The notes under the pieces are model-generated. The model was not told the DNA's origin. It searched no databases and worked only from the letters and a program-made list of their open reading frames with translations. Both the position numbers and the translations under genes were made by a program. DNA of 64,000 nucleotides, taken from assembly GCF_025420585.1 (NCBI RefSeq), contig NZ_JAOEGB010000002.1:351215-415214 (forward strand), in the 5' to 3' direction. This DNA is from Planotetraspora sp. A-T 1434. GTDB taxonomy: Bacteria; Actinomycetota; Actinomycetes; Streptosporangiales; Streptosporangiaceae. Shown piece by piece: positions 34,563 to 43,639 of this stretch (position 1 is its first letter; the number at the start of each line of letters is the position of its first letter).

Positions 34563-36485
34563 TTGCGGGGTGTGCGTAAAGCGGCCGTCACGGCATTCGC
34601 CGCGGCCCTCGTTGTGTCCTTTCTGGGCGCCTCCAGCGGCGTCTCCAGCGGCCTCTCCAGCGGCCTCTCCAGCGCGGCGTACGCCGCCGGACCGGGCCAG
34701 ACCGAGGAGCAGCCCTGCCCGGTCGCGGTGCCGGAGGGGACGACCTGCGGGTTCCTCCTCGTACCCGAGCGGCGGGACGTCCCCAACAGCAGGACGATCA
34801 AGGTTGGCTACGCCGTACACCGATCGACGGCGGCGGGACGCAAGCAGGACCCGGTGGTCTATTCGAACGGCGGCCCGGGGTCGCCGTCGCTCCAGCTCAT
34901 CGGGCTGCTCTCCCGGATGCTGCCCGACCGGGACGTCGTGGTCGTCGAGCAGCGCGGCGGGCGCTACTCCGAGCCCCGGCTGGCCTGTCCGGAGATCGTC
35001 AGGGGCCTCGTCCAGACCCTGCAGAGCCCCGCGCAGATGGCCACGGAGACCGCGCCGATCATTAGAGAGGCGCTGACCTGCCAGGACCGTCTCCAGGGGG
35101 AGCACATCGACCTCCGGGGCTACCAGACCGCCGAGATCGCCGCCGACGTCGTGGACCTGCGCAAGGCGCTCGGCTACCCGAAGTGGAACCTCTTCGGCGT
35201 GAGCTACTCCACCCGCTCGATGCTCCAGGCCGCGTCGGACGACCCGGCGGGCACGCGCAGCGTGGTGCTCGACTCCTTCCTCCCGGCCAAGACGAAGTGG
35301 TACGACGAGGCCACCCCCGCGCTCGGGGCGACCATCGCCAAGCTGGGGATCACGGCGCGGTTCGACGCGATGGTGGCCCGGCTCAACGCCCGGCCCGCCA
35401 CGCTGGAGACCCGCGACCCGCTCACCCACAAGCGGATCACGGTCAACCTGACCGGCGACGACGTGGCCACGATCCTCGAAGAGGCCCTGCACGAGGCCGA
35501 CGTCATCCCGATCGTCCCGGCGCTGGTGGACGGCCTGGCCGACGGGCGCACGGGGCTGCTGCAGCCGCTGATCGACCAGGTGGGCGAGGGCCTGACCTCG
35601 CACGACTGGGGGCTGTACTACGCGGTCCAGTGCCAGGACGAGGTGCCGTTCAACTCCTTCCGGGGCGGCGGCCGCCTCCGGCTGTTCACCGGAGTCGCGG
35701 ACGCGGCCGTGTGCGGGGCCTGGAACCTGCCCGCCGCCCGCGGCGAGAGCGTGGCCGCCATCAGCACGCAGGACACCGGGAACGCGACGGGCACAGGAGG
35801 CACGGCCACCGGAGACGGGACGGCACCGGCTCCCCTGGGCCGGCCTACGCCGGCGCCGCCCGTGCTCGTCGTAGGCGGACAGTTCGACCCGACAACGCCT
35901 CCGGAGTCCGCCCGCGAGGCCGCCCGCGGCGTGCCGGGGGCCCGCTTCACCGAGTTCGCCGGGATCGGGCACGCGGTGTTCCTGTCCAGCGAGTGCGGGC
36001 GCCGTACGATCGCCGCGTTCCTCGACGACCCGGCGGCCACCGGAGCGCCGTGCGACCCGGCGCGCGCGCCGTACCCGATCGTCCGTCCCGGCGAGCTCGC
36101 CCTCACCTCGTCGGCCTACAAGGCGATCAACTCGCCTGCGCTCTTCGCGCCGCTCGCGCTGTTCGTGCTCGTGTCGGCCGTACAACTCCTCGCCGGGCTG
36201 GCGGGGCTGGTCAGGCGGCGGGGCGGCGGGCCGACCGCGCTGGCGGGGCTCGCCGGGCTCGCGTTCGCCGGGCTGTCCGCCCTCAGCGTGTACGGCATGG
36301 CCGACGAGACCGCGCTCGCCATCGGCGTCCCGAAGGCGCTGCCGTGGTACGGCCTGCTCGCCGTCCTGGCCACGGCGCTGTCCACCGTGGCGGCCTTCCG
36401 GCTGCGGGCGCGGGCGATCCAGATCGTGCCGAGCCTGGCCGGGCTGGCGCTCCTCGCCTGGCTGTACGGCTGGCTGCTCGGGTGA
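34563..36485 (+). CDS. Secreted/membrane-anchored alpha/beta hydrolase (TAP-like)
   Basis: The start is TTG 34563 or GTG 34572. Of 640 residues, a signal peptide containing the tandem GVSSGLSSGLSSA precedes a Tap-like hydrolase domain: SNGGPGSPS oxyanion region, GVSYSTR nucleophile elbow (Ser at about 220), Asp in VVGGQFDPTTP and His in GIGHAVF. The C-terminal 120 residues hold four membrane helices. Tripeptidyl-aminopeptidase-like enzymes of actinomycetes are usually secreted and soluble, so the polytopic tail is unusual and would keep the enzyme on the outer membrane face. Confidence 0.82.
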   Translation: MRGVRKAAVTAFAAALVVSFLGASSGVSSGLSSGLSSAAYAAGPGQTEEQPCPVAVPEGTTCGFLLVPERRDVPNSRTIKVGYAVHRSTAAGRKQDPVVYSNGGPGSPSLQLIGLLSRMLPDRDVVVVEQRGGRYSEPRLACPEIVRGLVQTLQSPAQMATETAPIIREALTCQDRLQGEHIDLRGYQTAEIAADVVDLRKALGYPKWNLFGVSYSTRSMLQAASDDPAGTRSVVLDSFLPAKTKWYDEATPALGATIAKLGITARFDAMVARLNARPATLETRDPLTHKRITVNLTGDDVATILEEALHEADVIPIVPALVDGLADGRTGLLQPLIDQVGEGLTSHDWGLYYAVQCQDEVPFNSFRGGGRLRLFTGVADAAVCGAWNLPAARGESVAAISTQDTGNATGTGGTATGDGTAPAPLGRPTPAPPVLVVGGQFDPTTPPESAREAARGVPGARFTEFAGIGHAVFLSSECGRRTIAAFLDDPAATGAPCDPARAPYPIVRPGELALTSSAYKAINSPALFAPLALFVLVSAVQLLAGLAGLVRRRGGGPTALAGLAGLAFAGLSALSVYGMADETALAIGVPKALPWYGLLAVLATALSTVAAFRLRARAIQIVPSLAGLALLAWLYGWLLG

Positions 36486-36550
36486 CACGCCGGTGAGCTC
36501 CTGGACCTCCACGTCTCGGCGTGGACTTTTCACGACAACGGAGGTGCCCG

Positions 36551-37399
36551 GTGGGATCGGTGAAGAAGCTCGTCGTTGAGGAACGCGGCGTGGAGATCCT
36601 CCACTACGTCTACGAACCGGACATGCCGATCTACGAGTCGCCCAAGCCGTACCTGCATCCGATGCGGACCCTCGCGGGTGACGTGGTGACGGCCTACCGG
36701 CCGCACGACCACCTGTGGCACAAGGGCCTCCAGATGACCGTCTCCAACCTCTCGGGGCAGAACTTCTGGGGCGGCGGCACTTATGTGCGCGAGGAGGAGA
36801 CCTACGTCGATCTGCCGAACAACGGGACGATGCGGCACGAGGGCTTCCCCGAGCCCGGCGTGGAGCGGCTGACCTGGCACACCCAGGCGGGCGACCACTG
36901 GGTCGACGAGGTCCGCACGCTGGAGATCCGCGACGTCGAGGACGACTCGTGGGCCCTCGACCTCACCACCGCCATGACGAACACACGGGGCGAGGACCTG
37001 GTCTTCGGCAGCCCGACGACGAACGGCCGGCCGATGGCGGGCTACTGCGGCCTGTTCTGGCGCGGCCCCCGCTCGTTCGAGCACGGCGAGGTCATCGCGG
37101 AGACCGGAGACGGCCCGGAGATGATGGGCCGCCAGGCGCGGTGGCTGGCCTACGCCGGCGGACACGACGAGGTGGACCGCTCCTCGACGCTGCTGTTCAT
37201 CAGCGCGCAACCGGCGAAGTGGTTCGTCAGAACCACCCCGTTCGCGGCGGTGAACCCGTCGATCGCCTTCGACGAGGAGGTGCGGCTGGCGCCGGGCGAC
37301 ACGCTGAGTCTGGCCTACCGCGTCGTGGTCGCGGACGGCCGGTGGAGCCGCGACCGCCTGGAGTCCTACGTCAACGACCACCGCCTCCCCAGGCCGTGA
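36551..37399 (+). CDS. PmoA-like (DUF6807) family protein
   Basis: GTG 36551 follows CGGAGG by 7 nt. The 282-residue soluble protein has the family features YLHPMRTLAGDVVTAYRPHD, HDHLWHKGL, the NGRPMAGYCGLFWRGPR segment and FAAVNPSIAF. Members are annotated PmoA only by distant likeness and are found with sugar catabolism genes; the biochemical role is unknown. The TGA stop (37397-37399) lies inside a copy of the dispersed 12-bp motif. Confidence 0.8.
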   Translation: MGSVKKLVVEERGVEILHYVYEPDMPIYESPKPYLHPMRTLAGDVVTAYRPHDHLWHKGLQMTVSNLSGQNFWGGGTYVREEETYVDLPNNGTMRHEGFPEPGVERLTWHTQAGDHWVDEVRTLEIRDVEDDSWALDLTTAMTNTRGEDLVFGSPTTNGRPMAGYCGLFWRGPRSFEHGEVIAETGDGPEMMGRQARWLAYAGGHDEVDRSSTLLFISAQPAKWFVRTTPFAAVNPSIAFDEEVRLAPGDTLSLAYRVVVADGRWSRDRLESYVNDHRLPRP

Positions 37400-37460
37400 T
37401 CATGCACAGGTTCCCCGGCTCCCATCGCCACCTGCGCACTCTCCGGCAGTGATCATGCAC
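37396..37460 (+). repeat. Two copies of GTGATCATGCAC between convergent genes
   Basis: Exact copies lie at 37396-37407 and 37449-37460, 53 bp apart. The first copy supplies the TGA stop of the rightward PmoA-like gene. The palindrome TGATCA of the second supplies the TGA stop of the leftward PIN toxin gene (37453-37455). The first is followed by AGGTTCCCCGG, the same kind of extension as elsewhere. Confidence 0.85.
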
Positions 37461-37902
37461 CCCGGCCTTCACGGCGAAGCGGGTTCCGCGTAGTCAATGC
37501 GGGAAATCTGCTGAAGTCGCGGTCCATCGTCCACAGCTCGCGGACACCATGGGAAAGGCAGAGACCCGCGATACGGGCGTCGTGCACCAGTGGCCCCGTG
37601 ACCTTCCCCTCGACGAGGACGTTCCTGAGGGCCGGCCAGTATCCAGCTCCCTCGCCAAGGGTCACCAGCGAGGGAGACGCCAGCCATGCCTCGATCTGGC
37701 GCAGCGCCTGGTCGGTGGTGCTCGGCGGGGCATAGATGCGTGGATGTGTGACGATCGAGAAGAACTCGTGCAGACACGCCCACGGAATCGCCCATGGGGC
37801 ACGGCTCTCCGCCAGTTCCCTGACCCGCCTTGCGGCGTCGGCATGGAATTCGCTGTCCTGGCGATGAGCGTAGACCAGGATGTTCGTGTCCACGGCGATC
37901 AC
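37453..37902 (-). CDS. vapC: PIN-domain toxin (VapC-like)
   Basis: GTG 37902 overlaps the antitoxin stop (GTGA). The 149-residue PIN domain starts MIAVDTNILVYAHRQD, with catalytic Asp5, a conserved Glu in ACLHEFF, and acidic residues in LVHDARIAGLC and MDRDFSRF. VapC toxins are Mg-dependent RNases, often cutting tRNA or rRNA. The stop falls in the dispersed 12-bp repeat. Confidence 0.9.
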   Translation of the reverse strand: MIAVDTNILVYAHRQDSEFHADAARRVRELAESRAPWAIPWACLHEFFSIVTHPRIYAPPSTTDQALRQIEAWLASPSLVTLGEGAGYWPALRNVLVEGKVTGPLVHDARIAGLCLSHGVRELWTMDRDFSRFPALTTRNPLRREGRGA

Positions 37903-38141
37903 AGGCGATCTCCGTACGCGAGGGCGCGCACGTCGTCCCACGACGCCGTGTTCACCGCGGCCTGCAAGCCGTCACCCGGAACCGAGGCGTCCTCCAGAAG
38001 GAAGTCGACTCTGGGGACCCTGCGAGACAGCACCGCGCGGAGACCCTCCTCGATCAGCGACTTCAGCGTGGTCCCCTCGGCGTGGGCGACCTGGCGTGCC
38101 TCCTGAAGAAGGCTGTCGGCGATGTCGACCGTGGTCTTCAT
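37899..38141 (-). CDS. vapB: VapB-type antitoxin
   Basis: Start ATG 38141 (MKTTVDIADSLLQEARQVA) is preferred; ATG 38159 would add six residues and lies in the putative operator. The 80-residue protein has a ribbon-helix-helix N-terminus and a C-terminal toxin-binding tail (SWDDVRALAYG). It should neutralise the PIN toxin and repress its own promoter. Coupled translation with the toxin is usual for this type. Confidence 0.88.
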   Translation of the reverse strand: MKTTVDIADSLLQEARQVAHAEGTTLKSLIEEGLRAVLSRRVPRVDFLLEDASVPGDGLQAAVNTASWDDVRALAYGDRL

Positions 38142-38153
38142 ATTGGTCACCAT

Positions 38154-38177
38154 ACCCATGAACCCATACTCCCATAT
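38154..38177 (-). promoter_or_regulatory. Three 8-bp repeats, candidate VapB operator
   Basis: ACCCATGA, ACCCATAC and TCCCATAT lie head to tail at 38154-38177 (on the minus strand, ATGGG words every 8 bp), directly upstream of the antitoxin start. Short phased repeats of this kind fit binding of ribbon-helix-helix dimers. Confidence 0.5.
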
Positions 38178-38215
38178 CCATCACCGACGGTGCTCAGATA
38201 ATCACAGAGCAGTGA

Positions 38216-38326
38216 TATCGACGCGGTCCGGACGCGGGTCGCCGCCTCCTGCTCGGGAGCGGCTGGGCTGACCTGGTCCTGATCGACGACCGGGACGACT
38301 GCTTCGTCGTCGGCGAGGCCAAGTAG
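38216..38326 (+). pseudogene. Possible 3' remnant of a lost gene
   Basis: A short frame ending at TAG 38324-38326 encodes LLLGSGWADLVLIDDRDD followed by CFVVGEAK, which reads like the end of a real protein. A stop lies just upstream and no start is present. The rest of the 583-bp gap up to 38742 shows no gene, only the chitinase promoter region. Confidence 0.3.
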
Positions 38327-38628
38327 CCCAGCTTCGGCTCGACATTGCCGACAGGCACCCCAGGGCCGCTTGTCTTACCTGGCTCTGCATGCGAACGCGT
38401 ACGCCAACACCAGATCCTCCGCAGTGGCCGCGGCGCGCGCCGCTCGGCCCCACCCGCCGGACCGGCTCCGCCAGCGCCACCGGGGAAGCGGCGGGAGCGG
38501 CCACGGCCACCTACCTAGCGGTTGTTCGTGAGCAGTGCTCGGATCTTAGTCCGCGCCTTGATCCGGGCACAAGAGACGAGCGTGCGGGGGTCAAGCGTTC
38601 CTTAAGGCGCCCTTAACAAATAACTATC

Positions 38629-38682
38629 AGGAAAGTTTCTTAAAAGAAGGCATTGACGCGCCAGTTCACACAGGCTTAGTTT
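38629..38682 (+). promoter_or_regulatory. Chitinase promoter with palindromic operator
   Basis: AGGAAAGTTTCTT (38629-38641) is an imperfect palindrome centred on G. It sits 12 bp before a -35-like TTGACG (38653-38658), followed about 17 nt later by TTAGTT (38676-38681). I recall similar GGAAAGTTTC words upstream of secreted polysaccharide-degrading genes in related actinomycetes. A transcription factor site controlling the chitinase is likely. Confidence 0.5.
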
Positions 38683-38742
38683 CCGAGCAATCCCCTGGGG
38701 TGGGGGTCGTAACACTGGCACGTCGCCTATCGGAGGTGGCCT

Positions 38743-41427
38743 GTGCGCTTGCGCGCGGCATCAGCGGGAGCAGCCTCGCTCGCTCTCATGGCCGGGATAT
38801 TCACCGGCAGCATCGCCGTCATCGGCGGAGTCGGCGGCATCGGTGGCGTCGCCAGCGCGGCGGTGGACAACGAGACCTGCCGCCCCGACGGCCTCTACCG
38901 GACGCCGGGCGTGGACGTCCCCTACTGCCTGGCCTATGACACGGGCGGCCGGGAGAAGAACGGCTCCGACCACCCCCGGCGCATCATCGGCTACTTCACC
39001 GGATGGCGCGACGGCGCCAACGGGCAGACGCGCTACCTGGTCAACAACATCCCCTGGGGCAAGGTCACCCACATCAACTACGCGTTCGGCCATGTCGGGC
39101 CGGACAACAAGCTCTCCGTCGGCTCGAACACCGCGGCCAACGCCGCCATCGGTGAGACCTGGCCGGGCGTCGCCGGGGCGGAGATGGACCCGGCCTACAG
39201 CTACAAGGGCCACTTCAACCTGCTCAACAAGTTCAAGAAGCAGTACCCGAACACGAAGACGCTGATCAGCGTCGGCGGCTGGGCCGAGACCGGCGGCTAC
39301 TTCGACGACAGCGGCAACCGCCAGGCCAGCGGCGGGTTCTACTCCATGACCGTCAACTCCGACGGCTCGGTGAACCAGACCGGGATCAACACCTTCGCCG
39401 ACTCGGCCGTCTCGTTCATCCGGACGTACGGCTTCAACGGCGTGGACATCGACTACGAGTACCCGACGTCGATGAACGACGCGGGCAACCCGCTCGACTG
39501 GAACACCGCCAACGCCAAGCGCGCGAGCCTGATGAAGGGCTACGTCGCCCTGATGAAGACGCTGCGCCAGAAGCTCGACACGGCCTCGGCCGCCGACGGC
39601 AAGTACTACCTGCTGTCGATCGCCGCGCCGTCCTCCGGCTACCTGCTGCGCGGCATGGAGACCACGCAGGTCACGCAGTACCTCGACTACGTCAACATCA
39701 TGTCGTACGACCTGCACGGCGCCTGGAACAAGTTCGTCGGCCCCAACGCCTCGCTGTACGACGACGGCAAGGACGCCGAGCTGGCCGCCGCCGGTGTCTA
39801 CACGACCTCGCAGTACGGCGGGATCGGCTACCTGAACACCGACTGGGCGTACCACTACTTCCGCGGCGCGATGCAGCCCGGCCGGATCAACATCGGCCTG
39901 CCGTACTACACGCGCGGCTTCAAGAACGTCACGGGCGGCACGAACGGCCTGTGGGGTACGGCTGCCGCCACGACATGCCCGGCCGGAGCAGGGTTGACGA
40001 GCTGCGGCGACGGAGCGGTCGGCATCGACAACCTGTGGCACGACCTGGACACGGCCGGCAAGGAGGCCCCCGCCGGGTCCAACCCGATGTGGCACGCCAA
40101 GAACCTCCAGCAGGGCATCCTCGGCGACTACCTGTCCTCATACGGCATCACGGACACGTCGCTGACCGGCGCCTACACCCGCTACTACAACTCGACCCTC
40201 GTCGCCCCCTGGCTGTGGAACTCCACCAAGAAGGTGTTCCTGTCCACCGAGGACGACCAGTCGGTCGGCGCCAAGGCCGACTACGTGGTGTCCAAGGGCC
40301 TCGGCGGCGCGATGGTCTGGGAGCTCGCCGGCGACTACGACTGGAACGCCGCCAAGGGCCAGTACGAGCCCGGGTCCACGCTGACCACGGTCATGTACGA
40401 CAAGTTCAAGACGGCCTCGGCGTACGGGAACACCCGGGCGACCACGACGATCCCGGCGCAGAAGCTGGACATCTCGGTCGACTTCCGGGAGTTCGCCCTC
40501 GGCGACAACAACTACCCGATCAATCCGAAGATCCACATCACGAACAACTCGTCGGTGACCCTGCCGGGCGGCACGGAGTTCCAGTTCGACTACGCGAACT
40601 CCGCTCCGGGCAACGCGGCCGACCAGTCGGGATTCGGGTCCGTCGTGATCCGCAAGGACCACACCGCGGCCAACAACATCGGCGGGCTCCAGGGCGACTA
40701 CAACCGGGTGTCCCTGAAGCTGCCGAGCTGGCAGACGCTCGCCCCCGGCGCCTCCGTCGACGTGGCCTTCGTCTACTACCTGCCGGTCTCAACCCCGTCG
40801 AACTGGACGGTGACGTTCGGCGGCCAGACGTACGGACTCCTCCAGGACTACGCCCGCGGCGGCACGACCTCGTCGCCCTCCCCGTCGGCCTCCCCGAGCG
40901 CGTCGCCGAGCGCGTCGCCGTCGCCCTCCCCCACGAGATCCTGTACGGCCTCCGCCTGGTCGTCCACTGCCGTCTACGTCGGCGGCGACCTGGCCTCCTA
41001 CAACGGCCACACCTGGAAGGCCAAGTGGTGGACCCAGGGCGAAACGCCGGGGAGCGCGGACGTGTGGGCCGACCAGGGAGCCTGCGCGGGCGGCAGCCCC
41101 TCCCCCACACCCACGCCCACACCCACGCCCACCCCGACGCCCACCCCGACGCCCACCCCGACGCCGACGCCGACCAAGAGCCCGACGCCCACACCCACGC
41201 CCACACCCACGCCCACACCCACACCCACGCCCACTCCGACCCGGACTCCGACGCCGAGCCCCACGCCCAGCCCGACCGGCGCCTACCCGGCCTGGGCCGC
41301 GGGGACCAGCTACGCGGTGGGGGCCAAGGTCAGCTACGGCGGGTCGAACTACCAGTGCCTCCAGGCGCACACGGCCATCACGGGCTGGGAACCGCCCAAC
41401 GTGCCGGCCCTCTGGAAGAAGATCTGA
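38743..41427 (+). CDS. Multidomain secreted GH18 chitinase
   Basis: GTG 38743 follows GGAGG by 7 nt. The 894 residues run: signal peptide (to about residue 35); GH18 barrel with GVDIDYEYP (catalytic Glu of the DxxDxDxE motif) and MSYDLHG; a beta-sandwich module of about 130 residues ([20 protein letters not shown] to [11 protein letters not shown]); a Ser/Pro linker; a CBM5/12 ([20 protein letters not shown]); a long Pro-Thr linker; and a second CBM5/12 ([18 protein letters not shown]) ending in [10 protein letters not shown]. It should cut chitin in fungal walls or arthropod remains. Confidence 0.95.
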   Translation: MRLRAASAGAASLALMAGIFTGSIAVIGGVGGIGGVASAAVDNETCRPDGLYRTPGVDVPYCLAYDTGGREKNGSDHPRRIIGYFTGWRDGANGQTRYLVNNIPWGKVTHINYAFGHVGPDNKLSVGSNTAANAAIGETWPGVAGAEMDPAYSYKGHFNLLNKFKKQYPNTKTLISVGGWAETGGYFDDSGNRQASGGFYSMTVNSDGSVNQTGINTFADSAVSFIRTYGFNGVDIDYEYPTSMNDAGNPLDWNTANAKRASLMKGYVALMKTLRQKLDTASAADGKYYLLSIAAPSSGYLLRGMETTQVTQYLDYVNIMSYDLHGAWNKFVGPNASLYDDGKDAELAAAGVYTTSQYGGIGYLNTDWAYHYFRGAMQPGRINIGLPYYTRGFKNVTGGTNGLWGTAAATTCPAGAGLTSCGDGAVGIDNLWHDLDTAGKEAPAGSNPMWHAKNLQQGILGDYLSSYGITDTSLTGAYTRYYNSTLVAPWLWNSTKKVFLSTEDDQSVGAKADYVVSKGLGGAMVWELAGDYDWNAAKGQYEPGSTLTTVMYDKFKTASAYGNTRATTTIPAQKLDISVDFREFALGDNNYPINPKIHITNNSSVTLPGGTEFQFDYANSAPGNAADQSGFGSVVIRKDHTAANNIGGLQGDYNRVSLKLPSWQTLAPGASVDVAFVYYLPVSTPSNWTVTFGGQTYGLLQDYARGGTTSSPSPSASPSASPSASPSPSPTRSCTASAWSSTAVYVGGDLASYNGHTWKAKWWTQGETPGSADVWADQGACAGGSPSPTPTPTPTPTPTPTPTPTPTPTPTKSPTPTPTPTPTPTPTPTPTPTRTPTPSPTPSPTGAYPAWAAGTSYAVGAKVSYGGSNYQCLQAHTAITGWEPPNVPALWKKI
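41101..41275 (+). repeat. Pro-Thr linker coding repeat in the chitinase
   Basis: CCCACGCCCACA/CCCACCCCGACG hexamer-type repeats encode an almost unbroken (Pro-Thr) run between the two CBM5/12 modules. The tract is prone to length change by slippage. It is a linker, not a CRISPR array. Confidence 0.85.
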
Positions 41428-41533
41428 CCCCGCCGAAGACGTGCTCGGCGGCAGGCGCGACACGCCCTCGCCGCCGGGCATAGCCTCCGGGCCGCGTGAG
41501 ACCGGTGACGCTCGCGCGGCCCGGAGTCCCAAC

Positions 41534-41572
41534 CGGTGCCCGGCGATCCCCACAAGGGATCGCCGGGCACCG
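41534..41572 (+). terminator. Perfect 17-bp hairpin downstream of the chitinase
   Basis: CGGTGCCCGGCGATCCC (41534-41550), loop CACAA, then the exact complement GGGATCGCCGGGCACCG (41556-41572). It lies 107 bp after the chitinase stop and 176 bp before copC. No U tract follows. It is the strongest simple hairpin noticed in the window. Nothing else is seen in the gap 41428-41747. Confidence 0.75.
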
Positions 41573-41747
41573 CTCGTCAGGGGTCTGGAGGGGCCCGTCG
41601 CGGGCTTGCCGGGGGCCGGGAATCGGCCGGGGGCGATCAGTGGGACCATGTCTGGGTCAGCGGGTCCCCAACCGGGAGGCAAGGCAGTTGTTCGAGGTCG
41701 CGCGGGCCGGATCGTCCCGGCCAGGGGGTCACCTGCACCGCCCGGGG

Positions 41748-42512
41748 GTGTCATTCCTCGCCCACCGTTCCGGAGGCGCGCCCCGGCGCACCCCGGCCAC
41801 ACGGCTTCCCCATCGCGCGCCGTGGACCACCGGCCTGATCACGAGACCGCTCAGCGTCCTCGGGCGGGCGCTCGGCAGGACAGTTCGGCCGCTCGCGCGG
41901 ACCCTTGTCGTGCTGCTGCTCGCCTGTGCGCCGCTGCTGTTCCTGACCACGCCGGCGCGGGCCCACAACGTCCTGATCGCCAGCGACCCTGAGAACAGCG
42001 CGCGGCTCTCGGCCATGCCGGCCAGGGTGACGCTCACCTTCGACCAGGCCGTCCGCCGTGACTTCGCCAGGATCGCGGTGACCGGTCCCGACGGAGCCCG
42101 CTACGAGCAGGGGGACGTCTGGGTGAGCGGTGACAGCGTCTTCATCGGTGTGCGCGGCTCCGGGCCCTCGGGCGCCTACGTGATCGGCTACCGCATCGTC
42201 TCCAACGACGGCCACCCGGTCACCGGCACCATCGGCTTCACCGTCACGGGCGCCGGCGGCCAGGGGGGGACGGGTCCCGCCCCTGACCCGAAGCCGGGCA
42301 CGACAGCGGCCATCGGGAAGCCGGCGTCTCTGGAGATTCCCGGGTCGAGCGGCGGCTGGGTCTGGGGCTTGCTGATCGCCACCGCGGCGCTGCTCGCCCT
42401 GGCCGCCCTCGTGCTCGTACGGCACGACCGCCGCGCCCTCGCGTATCTAGACGACGCCCCCCACACGGCGGGGGGCTCATCGGGCGAGCCCGGCCTCAGG
42501 AGCGGCGCGTGA
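41748..42512 (+). CDS. copC: CopC-domain copper-binding protein, membrane-anchored
   Basis: GTG 41748 is my choice of start; the upstream frame is open and the true start is uncertain. A hydrophobic signal (LVVLLLACAPLLFLTTPARA) is followed by the CopC domain beginning AHNVLIASDPEN. The N-terminal His after cleavage and DGHPVTGTIGFTV hold likely copper ligands. A C-terminal helix (WVWGLLIATAALLALAALVL) anchors it, with a short cytosolic tail. It overlaps copD by 4 bp; the pair moves or stores copper at the membrane. Confidence 0.85.
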   Translation: MSFLAHRSGGAPRRTPATRLPHRAPWTTGLITRPLSVLGRALGRTVRPLARTLVVLLLACAPLLFLTTPARAHNVLIASDPENSARLSAMPARVTLTFDQAVRRDFARIAVTGPDGARYEQGDVWVSGDSVFIGVRGSGPSGAYVIGYRIVSNDGHPVTGTIGFTVTGAGGQGGTGPAPDPKPGTTAAIGKPASLEIPGSSGGWVWGLLIATAALLALAALVLVRHDRRALAYLDDAPHTAGGSSGEPGLRSGA

Positions 42513-43546
42513 CGGCGACGGCGGAGCGCGGGCAGGCGCCGGCCGGCATCTCCGAGGCGTCGCGGACCCGGATTCCGGTCGCGGGAGTCGTCGCGGCGGG
42601 GCTCCTGGCCGTCGTCATCGCGACGTGGCTGACCCTCCCCGCCCCCGCGCCGGGGATTCCGATGCCGGGACGGCTCGTCGAATACGGCCTGCCCGTCGCC
42701 CGTGTGATCCTCGACCTGGCCGCGATGGCCACCGTCGGCCTGAGCCTGCTGCCCAAGCTCCTCGGCTTCGACACGCCGGAGCGGACGGAGCGGGTGGCCG
42801 CGAAGGCCAGGCACTGGGCCGTGTTGACGGCCCTCATCTGGTGCGCCGCAGCGCTGCTCTCCGCCGTGCTGAGCGCTGCCGAGCTCGAACCGGGCGGGCT
42901 GCCGGACGTCGCCTCCTACGTCGAGCGGATCGGCTCCGGTCAGGGCATCATCGTGAGCGCCTCCTGCGCCCTGGCGAGCTCGGCCGTGGGCATGCTCGCC
43001 GTGCGGTTCGGCGAGAAGGTCCCCGCCGAGCTGCGGGTGCTCATCGCCGGGTTCGGCCTGCTGCCGCTCCCGGTCACCGGCCACGCCTCGAACTGGTACT
43101 GGCACGACTTCAGCATGGTCTCGATGGAGCTGCACGTCATCGGCGCGTCGGCGTGGACCGGCGGCCTGGTCGCGCTGGCCGTGCTGCTCCCCCGCCACCG
43201 CGACCTGCTGGCGCTCGCCCTGCCGCGCTTCTCGAAGCTGGCCACGGTCGCGCTGCTCGTCGTCGGCCTGTCGGGAGTCTTCAACGGCCTCATCGAGCTG
43301 CTGCTCGCCCCCGGGCAGACCTTCCCCCTGTCGCTGGCGACCACCCGGTACGGCTGGTTCGTGCTGGCCAAGACACTGCTCACCGGGGTGATCGCGGTGC
43401 TCGGCGCCAACATCCGCTGGCGCCTGATGCCGTCGATAGCCCGTCAGGCCCCCACCGCGTTCGCCGCGTGGGCGGCGTTCGAGCTGACCGTGATGGGCCT
43501 GGCGTACGGCGTGGCCGTCGCGCTCACCAGGGCGCCGGTCATCTGA
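42509..43546 (+). CDS. copD: CopD copper-resistance membrane protein
   Basis: GTG 42509 overlaps the copC stop. The 345-residue protein has about eight membrane helices. VSMELHVIGASAWTGGL and the nearby WYWHDF carry the His residues expected for CopD. It would take copper from CopC across the membrane. CopCD pairs in actinomycetes are linked to supply of copper to oxidases as well as to resistance. Confidence 0.88.
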   Translation: MTATAERGQAPAGISEASRTRIPVAGVVAAGLLAVVIATWLTLPAPAPGIPMPGRLVEYGLPVARVILDLAAMATVGLSLLPKLLGFDTPERTERVAAKARHWAVLTALIWCAAALLSAVLSAAELEPGGLPDVASYVERIGSGQGIIVSASCALASSAVGMLAVRFGEKVPAELRVLIAGFGLLPLPVTGHASNWYWHDFSMVSMELHVIGASAWTGGLVALAVLLPRHRDLLALALPRFSKLATVALLVVGLSGVFNGLIELLLAPGQTFPLSLATTRYGWFVLAKTLLTGVIAVLGANIRWRLMPSIARQAPTAFAAWAAFELTVMGLAYGVAVALTRAPVI

Positions 43547-43575
43547 CGTACCCGGCGCGCGGACAGTCCGGACAG

Positions 43576-43624
43576 CGGACGGCCAACGGCGGACGGCCAA
43601 CGGCGGACGGCCAACGGCGGACGG
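43576..43624. repeat. Three tandem 14-bp repeats next to a pseudogene
   Basis: CGGACGGCCAACGG is repeated exactly three times (43576-43589, 43590-43603, 43604-43617), with a partial fourth unit (CGGACGG). It begins 30 bp after the copD stop, where the decayed TetR fragment starts. Confidence 0.85.
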
Positions 43625-43639
43625 AGCATCGCGCGAAAG

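Noticed and set aside
34452..36533. 693-codon minus-strand frame opposite the TAP-like hydrolase
   Set aside because: Low-complexity Arg/Gly/Glu/His composition, no motif, and exactly opposite a gene with a complete catalytic triad.
41101..41275. Regular short repeats considered as a CRISPR or other array
   Set aside because: The repeats are in frame and code for a Pro-Thr linker between two carbohydrate-binding modules.
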